A DNA stretch of 64,000 nt, taken from the NCBI GenBank assembly GCA_028819255.1, contig JAPPMB010000037.1, positions 28,637-92,636 of the forward strand, in the 5' to 3' direction. Below are positions 9,462-19,862 of this stretch, one piece after another; the first letter of the stretch is position 1; each line of letters starts with the position of its first letter. The notes beneath the pieces are model-generated. The model was given only the letters and a program-made list of their open reading frames with translations. It was not told the origin of the DNA and ran no database searches. Source of the stretch: Bryobacterales bacterium. GTDB lineage: Bacteria; Acidobacteriota; Terriglobia; Bryobacterales; UBA6623. The position numbers and the translations under genes are program-made.

Positions 9462-10967
9462 GTGTTGTTCCAAGTGATTCTCGTCGCGGGCCTTCTGGCG
9501 GCCGTCGGCGGCCCCCTGTACGGTCAGGCCGAAGACCAGCTGGTCAACGACATCCGGATGTTCACCGTCCTGGCGGCAATCAACGTCGGGGGATACGACG
9601 AGGGCCTGAACGCCGAGGCAGTCAGCCCAGTGCGGAAGGCGGTGCGCGAGGACCTGGCCAGCATCGACTCCGGCATGCGCGCGCGTCTCCGGACGTACTA
9701 CGAGCAAAGGAAGCACCCCGACCCCGAAGTCGACCTCTCGCAGTACATCTCTTTCGCCTTGATGTGCGGCGAACCTCCCTTCTTCGACCTCAAGGCCGAG
9801 GTCCCCACCGACTTGCCGCTGGACGTACGTCCGATCCGGGGGCTGTCGGGACTTCTGCGGGAATTCTATGAGGTTGCGGACATCGAGCAGCTGTGGCAGC
9901 GATACCGACCCGCGTACGAGCAGGAGATGATGCGCTACCAGGAGGCGCTTCTCGAGGCGGTCTTCGAGATCAACGGATACCTGCGCATGCCCGCGGCCAG
10001 CCCCGAGACCCGCGGCTTCCGGGTCTACTTCGATCTGCTCGCCGCACCCGGCAGCATCAACATGCGCGCCTACGGCGGCGACGTGAAAGTCGTGATCCAC
10101 TCGTCCACTGACCTGAGGATCGAGGAGGTCCGCGCCGCGTACCTGCTGCATCAGCTCGACCGGCTCTCCATCCGCTACGGCGAGGCTGTCGCTAGAAAAG
10201 AGAATCTCTCAAGATTCGCCATGTTCGCGCCCGCGCTCGACAACGCGTACAAGACGAACTTCCAGCTCCTCGTGACCAAGTCGCTGGCGCACGCGATTCA
10301 GACCCGCATGCGGTACGAGCCGGAAGACCGCAGGCGCCAACGCATCGGCGAGCATCTCCGCCAGGGATTCATTCTGACCCCGTACTTTTACGAGAAGCTG
10401 GGCGAGTACGAAAAGCAACCCCAGGCGCTCCGTCGCTACTACGAGACGATGGTCGGCGACATCAACGTGCGCCACGAGGCGGAGCGCATCCAGAGCGTCA
10501 AGTTCGCGGAGCGCCCGGCCACCAGCCGGCCGGCGCCCCGGAGGGCGGCGCGGCCGAAGGTTTCCGAGGAGGAGAGCCTGCTGTCGCAGGCCGAGGGCCT
10601 GCTCCAGCTGAGTGAGCTGGACCGCGCCCGCAGGGTGTACGAGCAGGTTCTGTCAGGCGGAGGCCCGGGGCGGGGCCAGGCCAGCTACGGGCTCGGCCGG
10701 ATCGCGCTCGACGAAGCGGATCCCGACCTGGCTCTGGAGCACTTCGCCAACGCCGCAGAGCAGTCCGGCGATGCCCGCATCCGGGCGATGGCGCACGTCT
10801 ACATGGGCCGGATCCAGGACATTCTGGGTTACCGCGACCTTGCGGTCGCGCATTACCGGAGCGCGCTGGAGACGGGCGACACCTCACCGGTCGTCCGAGG
10901 GTTCGCCGAGGAGGGGCTCGACCGACCGTTCACCGGCATGGAGGATGAGGGCGAAGAAGAGCCCTGA
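9462..10967 (+). CDS. Exported TPR-containing protein of unknown function
   Basis: About 501 residues from the GTG at 9462, which places a signal peptide at the very N-terminus ([20 protein letters not shown]). An earlier TTG at 9420 is possible but gives an unlikely leader. The middle (about 30-340) is alpha-helical with no family I can name. The C-terminal 130 residues form tetratricopeptide-like repeats ([60 protein letters not shown]). This arrangement is common in periplasmic proteins of Acidobacteriota. It precedes grpE-dnaJ on the same strand. Confidence 0.7.
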   Translation: MLFQVILVAGLLAAVGGPLYGQAEDQLVNDIRMFTVLAAINVGGYDEGLNAEAVSPVRKAVREDLASIDSGMRARLRTYYEQRKHPDPEVDLSQYISFALMCGEPPFFDLKAEVPTDLPLDVRPIRGLSGLLREFYEVADIEQLWQRYRPAYEQEMMRYQEALLEAVFEINGYLRMPAASPETRGFRVYFDLLAAPGSINMRAYGGDVKVVIHSSTDLRIEEVRAAYLLHQLDRLSIRYGEAVARKENLSRFAMFAPALDNAYKTNFQLLVTKSLAHAIQTRMRYEPEDRRRQRIGEHLRQGFILTPYFYEKLGEYEKQPQALRRYYETMVGDINVRHEAERIQSVKFAERPATSRPAPRRAARPKVSEEESLLSQAEGLLQLSELDRARRVYEQVLSGGGPGRGQASYGLGRIALDEADPDLALEHFANAAEQSGDARIRAMAHVYMGRIQDILGYRDLAVAHYRSALETGDTSPVVRGFAEEGLDRPFTGMEDEGEEEP

Positions 10968-11060
10968 TTCCGCAGCCGGCGGATTCGATTCGCGGTCCCC
11001 GACAGGGGGCTCAAGGCCCTTTGCTAGGATGGGATTTGGACGGTCCGCGTCGTCCCGAAA

Positions 11061-11729
11061 ATGTCGAATTCCCCTGGAGCTGAGATTGAAATGCCAGTTG
11101 CCGAGCCCGCCCCGGCGGCTACTGCCGAGGTAGCGGCGGAACGCGATGTCGACGGAGACCATGCGGTTGCCGGAGAGCCGGCGGCCGCGGAGGCGGCCGA
11201 GTCCCCGCCCCCTGTCCAGGGCGGGGAGCCTGAGGCCGAGGTCGAGCCGGAGGCCGCCACCGACGCCGTGGTGGAAGAGCTGCGCTCCGAACTGGAGAAC
11301 GCCCGGCTGGAAAGCGTGGAGATGCTGGACAAACTCAAGCGCGCGCAGGCCGAGTTCGAGAACATTCGCCGGCGGCTGCAGCGCGAGAAGGACGACGCGA
11401 TCCGCTACGCAGCGTCGGGCACCATCGAGAAGCTGCTTCCGATCGTCGACGACTTCGAGAGGGCGATCGACGCTGAAGGGGTGACCCCGGAGGTCAGGAA
11501 GGGGCTGGAGCTCATTCACCGCCGCATCTTCGAGGTCTTCTCGCGCGCCGGGCTCAAGGAGGTCAGCCAGCATCAGACGTTCGATCCGAACCTGCACTAT
11601 GCGGTCGACCGGGCGCCGGCGACCGACGAGCAGGCGGACTACCAGATTCTGGCCGTCTATCAGAAGGGCTACTTCTTCAAGGACCGCCTCGTGAGGGCTT
11701 CAATGGTCAAGGTCGCCGTCAAGGAGTAG
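11061..11729 (+). CDS. grpE: GrpE nucleotide exchange factor
   Basis: 222 residues; the cytoplasmic exchange factor that releases ADP from DnaK. A long acidic, Ala/Pro/Glu-rich disordered N-terminus (about 1-65) precedes the coiled coil (about 68-115; ENARLESVEMLDKLKRAQAE) and the conserved FENIRRRLQREKDDAI. The C-terminal beta domain has FDPNLHYAV and the terminal motif KGYFFKDRLVRASMVKVA. dnaJ follows 33 bases later, so both are probably cotranscribed; dnaK is not in the window. Confidence 0.97.
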   Translation: MSNSPGAEIEMPVAEPAPAATAEVAAERDVDGDHAVAGEPAAAEAAESPPPVQGGEPEAEVEPEAATDAVVEELRSELENARLESVEMLDKLKRAQAEFENIRRRLQREKDDAIRYAASGTIEKLLPIVDDFERAIDAEGVTPEVRKGLELIHRRIFEVFSRAGLKEVSQHQTFDPNLHYAVDRAPATDEQADYQILAVYQKGYFFKDRLVRASMVKVAVKE

Positions 11730-11762
11730 GCTCCACTCGATGGGGCCAAGCGGGTCGGCAAG

Positions 11763-12857
11763 GTGGAGAAACGGGACTATTACGAGGTGCTGGGCGTCGG
11801 CCGGGAGGCCGATGCGGCGGCATTCAAGCGGGCTTACCGCAAGCTTGCCCTGAAGTACCACCCGGACCGAAATCCGGGCTCCAAGGAAGCCGAGGACAAG
11901 TTCAAGGAAGCGTCCGAGGCCTACAGCATTCTGAGCGACCCCGAGAAGCGCCGCACCTACGACCAGTTCGGGCATGCCGGCCTGTCCGGCAACGGGGGCT
12001 TCAACGCGAGCGACTTTCCGGACATCTTCGGCGACCTCTTCGGCGACCTCTTCGGTTCGGGGCAGCGCGGGCGCCAAGGTCGGCGGCGCGGCGAGGATCT
12101 GCAGTACCAGCTGGACCTAGACTTCGAGGAAGCGGTCTTCGGCTGCTCGAAGGAACTGAGGATTCCCCGGATCGACCGGTGCGACGAGTGCGAAGGCTCC
12201 GGCTGCGAGCCCGGCACCACAAAGGTCCGGTGCCGACCCTGCGGGGGACGTGGGCAGATTCATGTCCAGCAGGGCTTTTTCGCGATGAGCCGCACATGTT
12301 CGCAGTGCAGAGGCACCGGCCAGATCATCGCGCATCCCTGCACGGCGTGCCGCGGGGAAGGCCTCCGCCAGGTCCAGCGCAAGCGCAGGGTCGATATTCC
12401 TGCAGGGGTCGACGAGGGAAATCGCATGCGTCTGGCCGGGGAAGGCAACGTGGGGCCGAACGGCGGCCCTCGCGGCGACGTGTACGTTCTGGTCCATGTC
12501 CGCGAGCACGACGTCTTCGAGCGCGACCAGTCAGACCTGCACTGCACCGTACAAATCAATGTGGCTCAGGCGGCCCTCGGCGGCAGGGTGCGCATTCCCA
12601 CGCTGGGAGGCGACCGGGTCCATTCCGTCAGACCGGGCACGCAGCCTGGCGCGCGGCTGCGACTGCGCGGCGAGGGGATTCCTAGGCTGCGAGGCGGACG
12701 TCGGGGAGACCTTTATGCCCATATCGAAGTCGAGATCCCCAAGAAGCTGAACAGGGACCAGCGCGCGCTCTTCGAGCGGCTCGGCAAGGCGCTTGACGGC
12801 GAATCGAGGTCCTCCGACGGTTCGCTCTTCGGAAAGTTCCGCCACGGCCGCAAATAA
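11763..12857 (+). CDS. dnaJ: DnaJ chaperone (type I Hsp40)
   Basis: 364 residues, start GTG at 11763. The J domain (about 3-67) carries the HPD tripeptide (YHPDRNPG) that stimulates DnaK ATPase. A Gly/Phe-rich linker with a repeated FGDLFGDLF follows. Four CxxCxGxG zinc-binding repeats come next ([32 protein letters not shown]), then the two C-terminal substrate-binding beta domains. Together with grpE it forms a heat-shock co-chaperone operon. Confidence 0.97.
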   Translation: MEKRDYYEVLGVGREADAAAFKRAYRKLALKYHPDRNPGSKEAEDKFKEASEAYSILSDPEKRRTYDQFGHAGLSGNGGFNASDFPDIFGDLFGDLFGSGQRGRQGRRRGEDLQYQLDLDFEEAVFGCSKELRIPRIDRCDECEGSGCEPGTTKVRCRPCGGRGQIHVQQGFFAMSRTCSQCRGTGQIIAHPCTACRGEGLRQVQRKRRVDIPAGVDEGNRMRLAGEGNVGPNGGPRGDVYVLVHVREHDVFERDQSDLHCTVQINVAQAALGGRVRIPTLGGDRVHSVRPGTQPGARLRLRGEGIPRLRGGRRGDLYAHIEVEIPKKLNRDQRALFERLGKALDGESRSSDGSLFGKFRHGRK

Positions 12858-12890
12858 CCGGTCGCGGATCCGATCGGTTAATATCAGGTC

Positions 12891-15095
12891 GTGCTCCGCT
12901 CGCGGCTCCCAGTTATCGCCGCGCTTCTCGTAACACTGGCGGGCACGCTTTCGGCGGAGGTGCAGGAAGAGCGCCTGATTCACCAGGTGGAGCAGCTGAT
13001 CGCCGGCCAGCGCGGGATCCGGATTTACGACTGGGTCGGCTTCTCGGTCAGGGGCAACACGGTCACGCTCGAAGGCCTGGTCTCTCGGCCGAGCCTCAAG
13101 GACAGCATCGAGCGGTCGGTTGGCGCACTGGAGGCCGTCGAGGCTGTCCGCAACGAAATCGAGGTCCTGCCCAGCAGCGGCGACGATGTCGGGATCCGCA
13201 TCAACGCGTACTGGCGCATCTACGGACATCCTGAAATCCGGCGCTATCTGCAGCGGGACGAGAGCTTCCGGCCACGCCTGCGCAGGGGGGCCCGGGACAG
13301 GCAGCGCGTCCTGCTCAGGCCCATTCACATCGTGGTCAAGGACGGGCATCTGGTGCTGGAAGGCGAACTCGAGCAACAGCGCGAGAAGCGCGTGGCCGAG
13401 GAGCAGGCAAACGCCGTTCTGGGTGTGCTGTCGGTCGACAACAACATCGTTGTCACCGGAGCGGACACCGAGGAATTCGAGCCGATCGACTTTGAGCGCG
13501 ACCCGTGGTGGACGGATTCGGAATCCGTGACGGAGCCGGTCCTGCGTGTCGAGAACCCGGCCGGCGGAGTCCGCGTGCAGGTCCAGAACACCGGGCGTGT
13601 CCGCGTGCGCCGCAAGAGCCGGAGCCGGGCGGTCCGTCCGGGCGACACCAAGACGACGCGACTCGGGCGGAAGATGAGGATCCGTGCGGAGCCGACGGAC
13701 GGGGCGACCATCGACCTCGAGATCGACCTGCCGTATGGGCACCGCCTCGAGGTCGAGACCGTCGACGGCCCGATCTCGCTGCAGGGACTGGTGCGGCAGG
13801 CGCAGCTGGTGACCGCGATCGGCAGGGTGGAACTCGAGATCCCCTGGCGGAGCGTCCGGCTGGAGGTCCACGCGGACCAGCAGCCCGCCACCGTGAGGAT
13901 CCCAGGTGACCTCAGGGAGTCCCTGCAGACCTCGCGTCAGGAACCTGACGGCGGCATCTGGACACTCCAGGATCTGAGGGACCCCAGAGACAGGCTGTAT
14001 GGCACGATCCGGCTGGACGCGAGGCACCCGGACGCCCTTGTCCTGCGGGACAGCTCGATCCCGGAGGACTCGCCCGTGCGCATGCACTGGCAGGCACCTG
14101 AGGCGCTGGGGACGATGCTCAGGCGACCGTTCCGGATGCGCCTGACGACACCGGGGGAGCCGGGCGCCGAGGCAGGCTCCGACGAGGTCGAGGCGGCTGG
14201 CGAGGTGGCCAGATTCAATTCGGAGGTCCGGCTGGTCCAGCTTTCCGCCTCGGTGGTCGACGGGCAGAACCGCCCTGTGGACGGACTCGGCCATGGCGAC
14301 TTCGAGGTGACAGAGGACGGCGTGGTGCAGGAGATCGGGATCGTGCAGGACAGCGAGGCTGAGTTCAACCTTGTGCTCCTGCTGGACTGCAGCACCAGCA
14401 CCCTGATCGACCGGAAGGCGGTTCTGGAAGCCGCGCGCCAGTTTGTTCTGGCGGCAAGACCCTCCGACCGCGTCGGCATCTATGTCCTTTCTGACGCATA
14501 CCTCCACGTCGTCAGCCCTCTGACGGCGGACCGCGATTCGCTGCTTCGCACGATCAACCTGATTCCGCGGCTTTCCGGCGGCACGCCGCTGTACGACGCG
14601 ATCACGCTCTCCTACGCCCAGGAGCTGGCTCGCCGGCGATGGGAACGCAACGCGCTGATCGTCATCAGCGACGGCATGGACAACGATCTGCTTCCGCGCT
14701 GGAGCCGATCGATTCCGTCGGACGTCTCCTTCGAGGATCTGCTGCGGGCCGCCGCCGAGATCAACAGCGCGATCTATCCGATCTTCCTCGAGCCTGACGA
14801 GCCGGGCGTGCGCACCGAGCGGCGATGGCGCGAGCGCCTGAAGCGCTCGACCGACCAAGCAAGACAGCGAATGCGCCGGCTTGCCGAGGCCACGGGAGGG
14901 CGGATGTTCCGGGCCGAGTCCATTCGCGACCTGGACGCGGTCTACGGTCAGGTGGCCGAGGAACTGCGCAGCATCTACACCCTCGGATACTACCCGTCCA
15001 ACCAGGAATTCGACGGAGCTTGGCGCAGGATCCGTGTCAGCGTCACCGGCGCCGACGCATACGTCCGGACAAGGCCCGGCTACTACGGGTGGTAG
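12891..15095 (+). CDS. Exported BON- and VWA-domain protein (acidobacterial VWFA type)
   Basis: 734 residues, start GTG at 12891. The signal peptide is LRSRLPVIAALLVTLAGTL. Two BON-like domains (about 22-90 and 100-190; IVVKDGHLVLEGELEQQ) would bind membrane or envelope surfaces. A beta-rich DUF4097-like repeat region covers about 215-330. A von Willebrand A domain follows from about 440, with metal-ion-site residues in LLLDCSTST (DxSxS), then GGTPLYDAI and NALIVISDGMDND. The C-terminal half fits the VWFA-related proteins abundant in Acidobacteriota, which act outside the cytoplasm. The ligand is unknown. This gene is one of the strongest lineage hints in the window. Confidence 0.85.
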   Translation: MLRSRLPVIAALLVTLAGTLSAEVQEERLIHQVEQLIAGQRGIRIYDWVGFSVRGNTVTLEGLVSRPSLKDSIERSVGALEAVEAVRNEIEVLPSSGDDVGIRINAYWRIYGHPEIRRYLQRDESFRPRLRRGARDRQRVLLRPIHIVVKDGHLVLEGELEQQREKRVAEEQANAVLGVLSVDNNIVVTGADTEEFEPIDFERDPWWTDSESVTEPVLRVENPAGGVRVQVQNTGRVRVRRKSRSRAVRPGDTKTTRLGRKMRIRAEPTDGATIDLEIDLPYGHRLEVETVDGPISLQGLVRQAQLVTAIGRVELEIPWRSVRLEVHADQQPATVRIPGDLRESLQTSRQEPDGGIWTLQDLRDPRDRLYGTIRLDARHPDALVLRDSSIPEDSPVRMHWQAPEALGTMLRRPFRMRLTTPGEPGAEAGSDEVEAAGEVARFNSEVRLVQLSASVVDGQNRPVDGLGHGDFEVTEDGVVQEIGIVQDSEAEFNLVLLLDCSTSTLIDRKAVLEAARQFVLAARPSDRVGIYVLSDAYLHVVSPLTADRDSLLRTINLIPRLSGGTPLYDAITLSYAQELARRRWERNALIVISDGMDNDLLPRWSRSIPSDVSFEDLLRAAAEINSAIYPIFLEPDEPGVRTERRWRERLKRSTDQARQRMRRLAEATGGRMFRAESIRDLDAVYGQVAEELRSIYTLGYYPSNQEFDGAWRRIRVSVTGADAYVRTRPGYYGW

Positions 15096-16223
15096 GTCCC
15101 TTCAACCCGAGTCGCTCGAACGCTGTTCCCGAGGAAGCGGCAGGCGGCAGTCAGAATCCGCAGCCGGAGTCCCATGACGTGGTCGGGCGCGCCGGCAGAT
15201 TGGCCATGCAGAATCGCACCACAGACCCGGAACCCCAATGCAGGCGTTCCCTTGCCGCAGAACCGCAAGTTCCGGCGCCCCGGACCATAGGTCGTTCCAT
15301 TTCAGGCGCCCGAGCCGGTCCAGCGGCGGCAGTCTCAGGGATTCGCCGGCCCCCGCATCCCCGGAGACAGGCCGGTCCGCTCCGCGTAGCGGTTTCGCGG
15401 CATTTCCGGGGTCGAAGGAATCCTGCTGTGACACGAAGCGGGCATATCATTGATTCCCGCTCGTTCCGAACGTTTCGGATCGGGAATTCGACGAAGCTTC
15501 GGTGACGAATACCGAAGCCCTCAAGCCGCTGATTTATCAGAAATCATGTCGAAGATTGGCATCCTGGTGGAGATCTTGGAGGGAAGTATATGTACTCCAT
15601 GATGGATATATATCGCCAATACACTGGGCTACATTCAGGTCAGAATGAAGCGAATGTCATGGGCCGTATCTGACCTTGAATTAGTGTTCAATATTACAGA
15701 TCATTCGATTGTAAGGATGGAGGACTAGGATAGAATTTTCACACATAAATATCGTCCCATGTTCCACAATAATATGAATTGTTTCGAAAATTCCTCCATG
15801 AGAATCGCAACAAATATGTGACGCCTCCTCTCGTGCAGGATGAGAAATCCTCACGGCGGCGCTGTGGACCGGCGGCCGGCTGCGGGACGTGGATCAGCGG
15901 CTGGCATGGCTCGGGGAGCGGTTGGCGCGGCTCGAAGGTCTGATCAAGAGTCCGGGACCGTTTCGCCCGGCAGATACGCGAGCAGCCGCGTCGACGGGTG
16001 CCAGACAGAATCTAGCGGCGCCGCTGGGGCTCGTAGAACTCCATCTGTGTCCGTTTTGCCCCAGCGCGTTCGAGGAGTTCCACCCGGACCGGATGGCCGG
16101 GCCGGGAGCCTCGCCGGGCCGCGCCCGTCGGGATCCGCTCCAGTCGGGCTGCCGGCGTCCGTACGGGAATGAGGGCTCCGCCGGATGCTGCGAAGCAGGC
16201 TGCGGACGAGCCTCCGAGTAATG
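15096..16223. other. Long intergenic region with an AT-rich island
   Basis: The first 400 bases are GC-rich and non-coding. From about 15540 to 15830 the sequence becomes strikingly AT-rich (for example around 15590-15620 and 15680-15800) with no open frame, unlike anything else in the first 36 kb. The last part returns to high GC, contains a doubtful small frame at 15889, and leads into the suf operator. Confidence 0.6.
15889..16221 (+). CDS. Doubtful small protein with an N-terminal helix
   Basis: 110 residues beginning VDQRLAWLGERLARLEGLI, a plausible amphipathic helix. The rest is low in complexity and has no family pattern. The same frame reads back through ALWTGGRLRD to a stop without a good start, suggesting the remnant of a small gene. 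It has no clear ribosome-binding site. Confidence 0.2.
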   Translation: MDQRLAWLGERLARLEGLIKSPGPFRPADTRAAASTGARQNLAAPLGLVELHLCPFCPSAFEEFHPDRMAGPGASPGRARRDPLQSGCRRPYGNEGSAGCCEAGCGRASE

Positions 16224-16239
16224 TATACTAATCAGTACA
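16224..16239. promoter_or_regulatory. Candidate Rrf2/IscR-type operator overlapping a -10 element of the suf operon
   Basis: The imperfect dyad TATACTAATCAGTACA lies about 56 bases before the sufB ATG. Its left arm, TATACT, is itself a good -10 hexamer. An Rrf2-family regulator is encoded in this operon, and such proteins bind short dyads over promoters. Binding here is inferred from position and symmetry only. Confidence 0.4.
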
Positions 16240-16294
16240 GATTAGGCACCACCGTCCGGTGGCACCGGCTTAGCCCGCCTTCTCTTTCCACACC

Positions 16295-17743
16295 ATGAGC
16301 AGTGCAGTCGACCACCTCGAAGGCCTCACGAGCCAGGACTACAAGTACGGCTTCGTCACCGAAATCGACCAGGAGACACTGCCTCCGGGCCTGACCGAAG
16401 ACACCGTTCGATTCATTTCCGCCAAGAAGGCGGAGCCGGACTGGCTGCTCGAGTGGCGCCTGAAGGCGTTCCGCCACTGGCGGGGCATGGACGAGCCGAC
16501 CTGGCCCAACGTCAAGTATCCTCCCATCGACTACCAGGCGATCTCCTACTATGCCGCGCCCAAGAGCGCCGACGACCGTCCCAAGAGTCTCGACGAGGTT
16601 GATCCCGAACTGCTCGCCACCTACGAGAAGCTCGGCATTCCCCTCGAGGAGCGCGCCGCGCTGGCCGGCGTGGCCGTCGACGCCGTCTTCGACAGCGTCT
16701 CGGTGGCCACGACGTTCCGCGAGAAGCTGGCCGAAGCCGGCGTGATCTTCATGTCGATCTCCGAGGCGGTGCGCGAGCACCCCGGGCTCGTCCGCCAGTA
16801 CCTAGGATCCGTGGTGCCCCCCTCGGACAATTTCTTTGCCGCGCTCAACTCGGCGGTCTTCTCGGACGGGTCCTTCGTGTTCATCCCCAAGGGCGTCACC
16901 TGCCCGATGGAACTCTCAACGTACTTCCGCATCAACGCGATGAACACGGGACAGTTCGAACGCACCCTGATCGTGGCCGAGGAGGCCAGCCACGTCAGCT
17001 ACCTTGAGGGCTGCACCGCGCCGATGCGGGACGAGAACCAGCTGCATGCCGCAGTGGTCGAGCTCGTCGCGCTGGACGACGCGCGCATTAAGTACTCCAC
17101 CGTCCAGAACTGGTACCCCGGAGACAAGGACGGCAACGGCGGCATCTACAACTTTGTGACGAAGCGGGGGGCCTGCCGGGGACGCAACTCGAAGATCTCC
17201 TGGACCCAGGTGGAGACGGGCTCCGCCATCACCTGGAAATACCCCAGCTGCATTCTGCTCGGCGACAATTCGGTCGGGGAGTTCTACTCCGTCGCGGTCA
17301 CCAACAACCACCAGCAGGCCGACACGGGCACGAAGATGATCCACGTCGGCAGGAACACGACCTCGACCATCGTCTCAAAGGGCATTTCCGCCGGCGTCTC
17401 GAACAACTCCTACCGGGGCCTGGTGAAGATCCTGCCCAAGGCCGAGGGCGCGCGGAACTTCTCGCAGTGTGACTCGATGCTGATGGGCGACCGCTGTGGC
17501 GCGCACACCTTTCCCTACCTGGAGGTGCGCAACAAGTCGGCGCAGGTGGAGCACGAGGCGACGACCTCCAAGATCGGCGAGGACCAGATCTTCTATCTCA
17601 ACCAGCGCGGGATCGAGACCGAGGACGCGGTGTCGATGATCGTCAACGGTTTCTGCAAGGAAGTCTTCCGCGAGCTGCCGATGGAGTTCGCCGTTGAGGC
17701 GCAGAAGCTGCTGGGAGTGAGTCTCGAGGGAAGCGTCGGCTAG
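16295..17743 (+). CDS. sufB: SufB, Fe-S cluster scaffold subunit
   Basis: 482 residues, first gene of the suf operon. SufB forms the SufBC2D complex that assembles Fe-S clusters in the cytoplasm. Typical signatures include [97 protein letters not shown] and [19 protein letters not shown]. Full length for the family. sufC follows 31 bases later. Confidence 0.98.
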   Translation: MSSAVDHLEGLTSQDYKYGFVTEIDQETLPPGLTEDTVRFISAKKAEPDWLLEWRLKAFRHWRGMDEPTWPNVKYPPIDYQAISYYAAPKSADDRPKSLDEVDPELLATYEKLGIPLEERAALAGVAVDAVFDSVSVATTFREKLAEAGVIFMSISEAVREHPGLVRQYLGSVVPPSDNFFAALNSAVFSDGSFVFIPKGVTCPMELSTYFRINAMNTGQFERTLIVAEEASHVSYLEGCTAPMRDENQLHAAVVELVALDDARIKYSTVQNWYPGDKDGNGGIYNFVTKRGACRGRNSKISWTQVETGSAITWKYPSCILLGDNSVGEFYSVAVTNNHQQADTGTKMIHVGRNTTSTIVSKGISAGVSNNSYRGLVKILPKAEGARNFSQCDSMLMGDRCGAHTFPYLEVRNKSAQVEHEATTSKIGEDQIFYLNQRGIETEDAVSMIVNGFCKEVFRELPMEFAVEAQKLLGVSLEGSVG

Positions 17744-17774
17744 AGCGCGGCGCACGGGAACTGCGGGAACGATC

Positions 17775-18545
17775 ATGCTGCACGTACGAAACCTGCACGC
17801 GGGAGTGGATGGCCAGGAGATCCTTCGGGGCGTGAACCTCGATGTGGAGCTCGGAAGCGTCCACGCCATCATGGGCCCGAACGGCTCGGGCAAGAGCACG
17901 CTCGCGTCGGTGCTGGCCGGGCGGGACGGCTACGAGGTCACCGCCGGTTCGGTGACATACGCCACCCAGGACCTGCTTGAGATGGATCCCGAGATCCGCG
18001 CGCGCAACGGGATCTTCCTCGCATTCCAGTACCCGGTGGAAATCCCGGGCGTGACGATGATGTACTTCATGCGCGAGGCGGTGAACGCCGTCTACCGGCA
18101 CCGCGGGCAAGAGGAGCTTTCGGCGGGCGACTTCCTGCGGCTGGCGAGAGCCAAGATCGGCCCGCTCGGCATCAGCCCCGACATGCTCAAGAGGGCCGTC
18201 AACGCGGGGTTTTCGGGCGGCGAGAAGAAGCGCAGCGAGATCTTCCAGATGAGCATGCTGGAGCCGACCCTGAGCATCCTTGACGAGACCGACTCCGGGC
18301 TGGACATTGACGCGCTCAAGGTGGTCTCCAGAGGAGTCAACTCCCTGCGGAGCCCCGCGCGCTCGTTTCTGGTGATCACGCACTACCAGCGTCTGCTCAA
18401 CTACATCGTGCCTGACCACGTCCACGTGCTCTCCCAGGGCCGGATCGTTCGTTCCGGCGACAGGTCCCTGGCTCTCGAGCTTGAGAAGCACGGGTACGGC
18501 TGGATCGAGGAGCGCGCCGCCGAGAGGGTGGCGCTGGGAGCCTAG
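17775..18545 (+). CDS. sufC: SufC, Fe-S assembly ATPase
   Basis: 256 residues; ABC-type ATPase that drives the SufBCD scaffold. Walker A GPNGSGKST is at about 34-42, the ABC signature SGGEKKR at about 152-158, and the Walker B region ends LSILDETDSGLD, with the glutamate-aspartate arrangement usual for SufC. It lies between sufB and sufD; its stop (18543-18545) is separated from the sufD start by two bases. Confidence 0.98.
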   Translation: MLHVRNLHAGVDGQEILRGVNLDVELGSVHAIMGPNGSGKSTLASVLAGRDGYEVTAGSVTYATQDLLEMDPEIRARNGIFLAFQYPVEIPGVTMMYFMREAVNAVYRHRGQEELSAGDFLRLARAKIGPLGISPDMLKRAVNAGFSGGEKKRSEIFQMSMLEPTLSILDETDSGLDIDALKVVSRGVNSLRSPARSFLVITHYQRLLNYIVPDHVHVLSQGRIVRSGDRSLALELEKHGYGWIEERAAERVALGA

Positions 18546-18547
18546 CC

Positions 18548-19837
18548 GTGCCGGCAGCGACTGAGAGACGCAGCCTCTACCTTGAGCGCTTCACCGATGC
18601 CCTCCGCCGGGCGGACGGCGAACCAGGCTGGATGCGGCGGCGGCGGGAGCGCGCCATGGAGCGCTTCCTCACCCTCGGAGTGCCGACCCGCCGGGACGAG
18701 GAGTACAAGTACACGAACCTGACGGCCCTCAGGGACGCCAGGCTGTTGCTGGGCCCCGCGCGGAGCGGCGGCCTTCCCATCGACGCTCCGCACATCCCGG
18801 CGGGGCAGAGAGCCGTCGTGTTCGCGGGGGAGCCCGGTCAGGTCACTGTTCGGGGCGAACCCCCCCGGGGGGTCCGGGTGCGTCGCCTCAGCAAGGTGCT
18901 CAGGACCGATCCGCCCGGCCTGGAGACCCACCTTGCGGCCACCGCCCAGTTCAAGGACCATCCTCTCTGCGCCCTGAACACGGCGCTCTTCGCCGACGGC
19001 GTCGTGATCGAGTCGGAGCCTGGCGTGATCGCCGAAGAGCCCGTGCATGTCTCGTTCGGCGACGGTCTGGGCGCACGGCATCCGCGGGTGCTGATTCTGG
19101 CCCGGCGCAACTCGTCCGTCCGGGTCGTGGAGAGGCACTCGGGCGCAGGAGCCTTCTGGCGGAACGCCGTCACCGAGATCGTGGCCGAACCGAACGCCCG
19201 TGTCGACCATTTCCGGGCGCAGCTCGATTCCCTAGACGCCTACCACACCGGCGTTGTGCAGGCGAGCCAGGAGCGGGACAGCTACGTCAGCTCCTTCTCG
19301 CTGAGCTTCGGCGCCGCGCTCGCCCGCAACGACATCGGCACCCGCCTCGTCGGGTCCGGGTGCGAATGCTCCCTGGACGGGCTGTTCGCGGTGCGGGGCA
19401 GCCAGCACGTCGACCACCACACGGCCATCGACCACGCAATGCCGCACTGCAACTCCCACCAGCTCTACAAGGGCGTGCTCGACGACCGGGCGCGAGGCGT
19501 GTTCAACGGCAAGATCTTCGTACGCCGGGACGCGCAGAAGACCGACGCGGTCCAGAGCAACAAGAACCTCCTGCTGTCCGACGAAGCCGAGGTCAACACC
19601 AAGCCGCAGCTGGAGATCGACGCGAACGATGTCCGCTGCACGCACGGGGCGACCATCGGGCAGCTGGACGCTACGGCGGCGTTCTACCTCCGCTCGCGCG
19701 GCATCAGCGCTGCGCACGCGCGCAACATCCTCACCTACGCGTTCGCCGCGGACGCGCTGGAACGGATCCGGGACGCTTCGCTGAAGGAGCACTTCGAGAG
19801 TGTGTTGCTCTCGCGCTTCGCCCGGGAGGAGCACTGA
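18548..19837 (+). CDS. sufD: SufD, Fe-S cluster scaffold subunit
   Basis: 429 residues, start GTG at 18548. The N-terminal region (ERFLTLGVPTRRDEEYKYTN) and C-terminal core (HHTAIDHAMPHCNSHQLYKG, FNGKIFVRRDAQKTDA, QSNKNLLLSDEAEVNTKPQL, CTHGATIGQLD) are diagnostic of SufD, the partner of SufB. The conserved histidine of the core is within CTHGATIG. Tightly coupled to sufC and sufS. Confidence 0.96.
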   Translation: MPAATERRSLYLERFTDALRRADGEPGWMRRRRERAMERFLTLGVPTRRDEEYKYTNLTALRDARLLLGPARSGGLPIDAPHIPAGQRAVVFAGEPGQVTVRGEPPRGVRVRRLSKVLRTDPPGLETHLAATAQFKDHPLCALNTALFADGVVIESEPGVIAEEPVHVSFGDGLGARHPRVLILARRNSSVRVVERHSGAGAFWRNAVTEIVAEPNARVDHFRAQLDSLDAYHTGVVQASQERDSYVSSFSLSFGAALARNDIGTRLVGSGCECSLDGLFAVRGSQHVDHHTAIDHAMPHCNSHQLYKGVLDDRARGVFNGKIFVRRDAQKTDAVQSNKNLLLSDEAEVNTKPQLEIDANDVRCTHGATIGQLDATAAFYLRSRGISAAHARNILTYAFAADALERIRDASLKEHFESVLLSRFAREEH

Positions 19838-19862
19838 TGCGGCGGCCACGGGACGCCCGACA

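Noticed and set aside
12531..14858. A 775-codon minus-strand open frame opposite the BON/VWA gene
   Set aside because: It overlaps dnaJ and the VWA gene, which have clear domains; its composition is that of an antisense shadow in GC-rich DNA.
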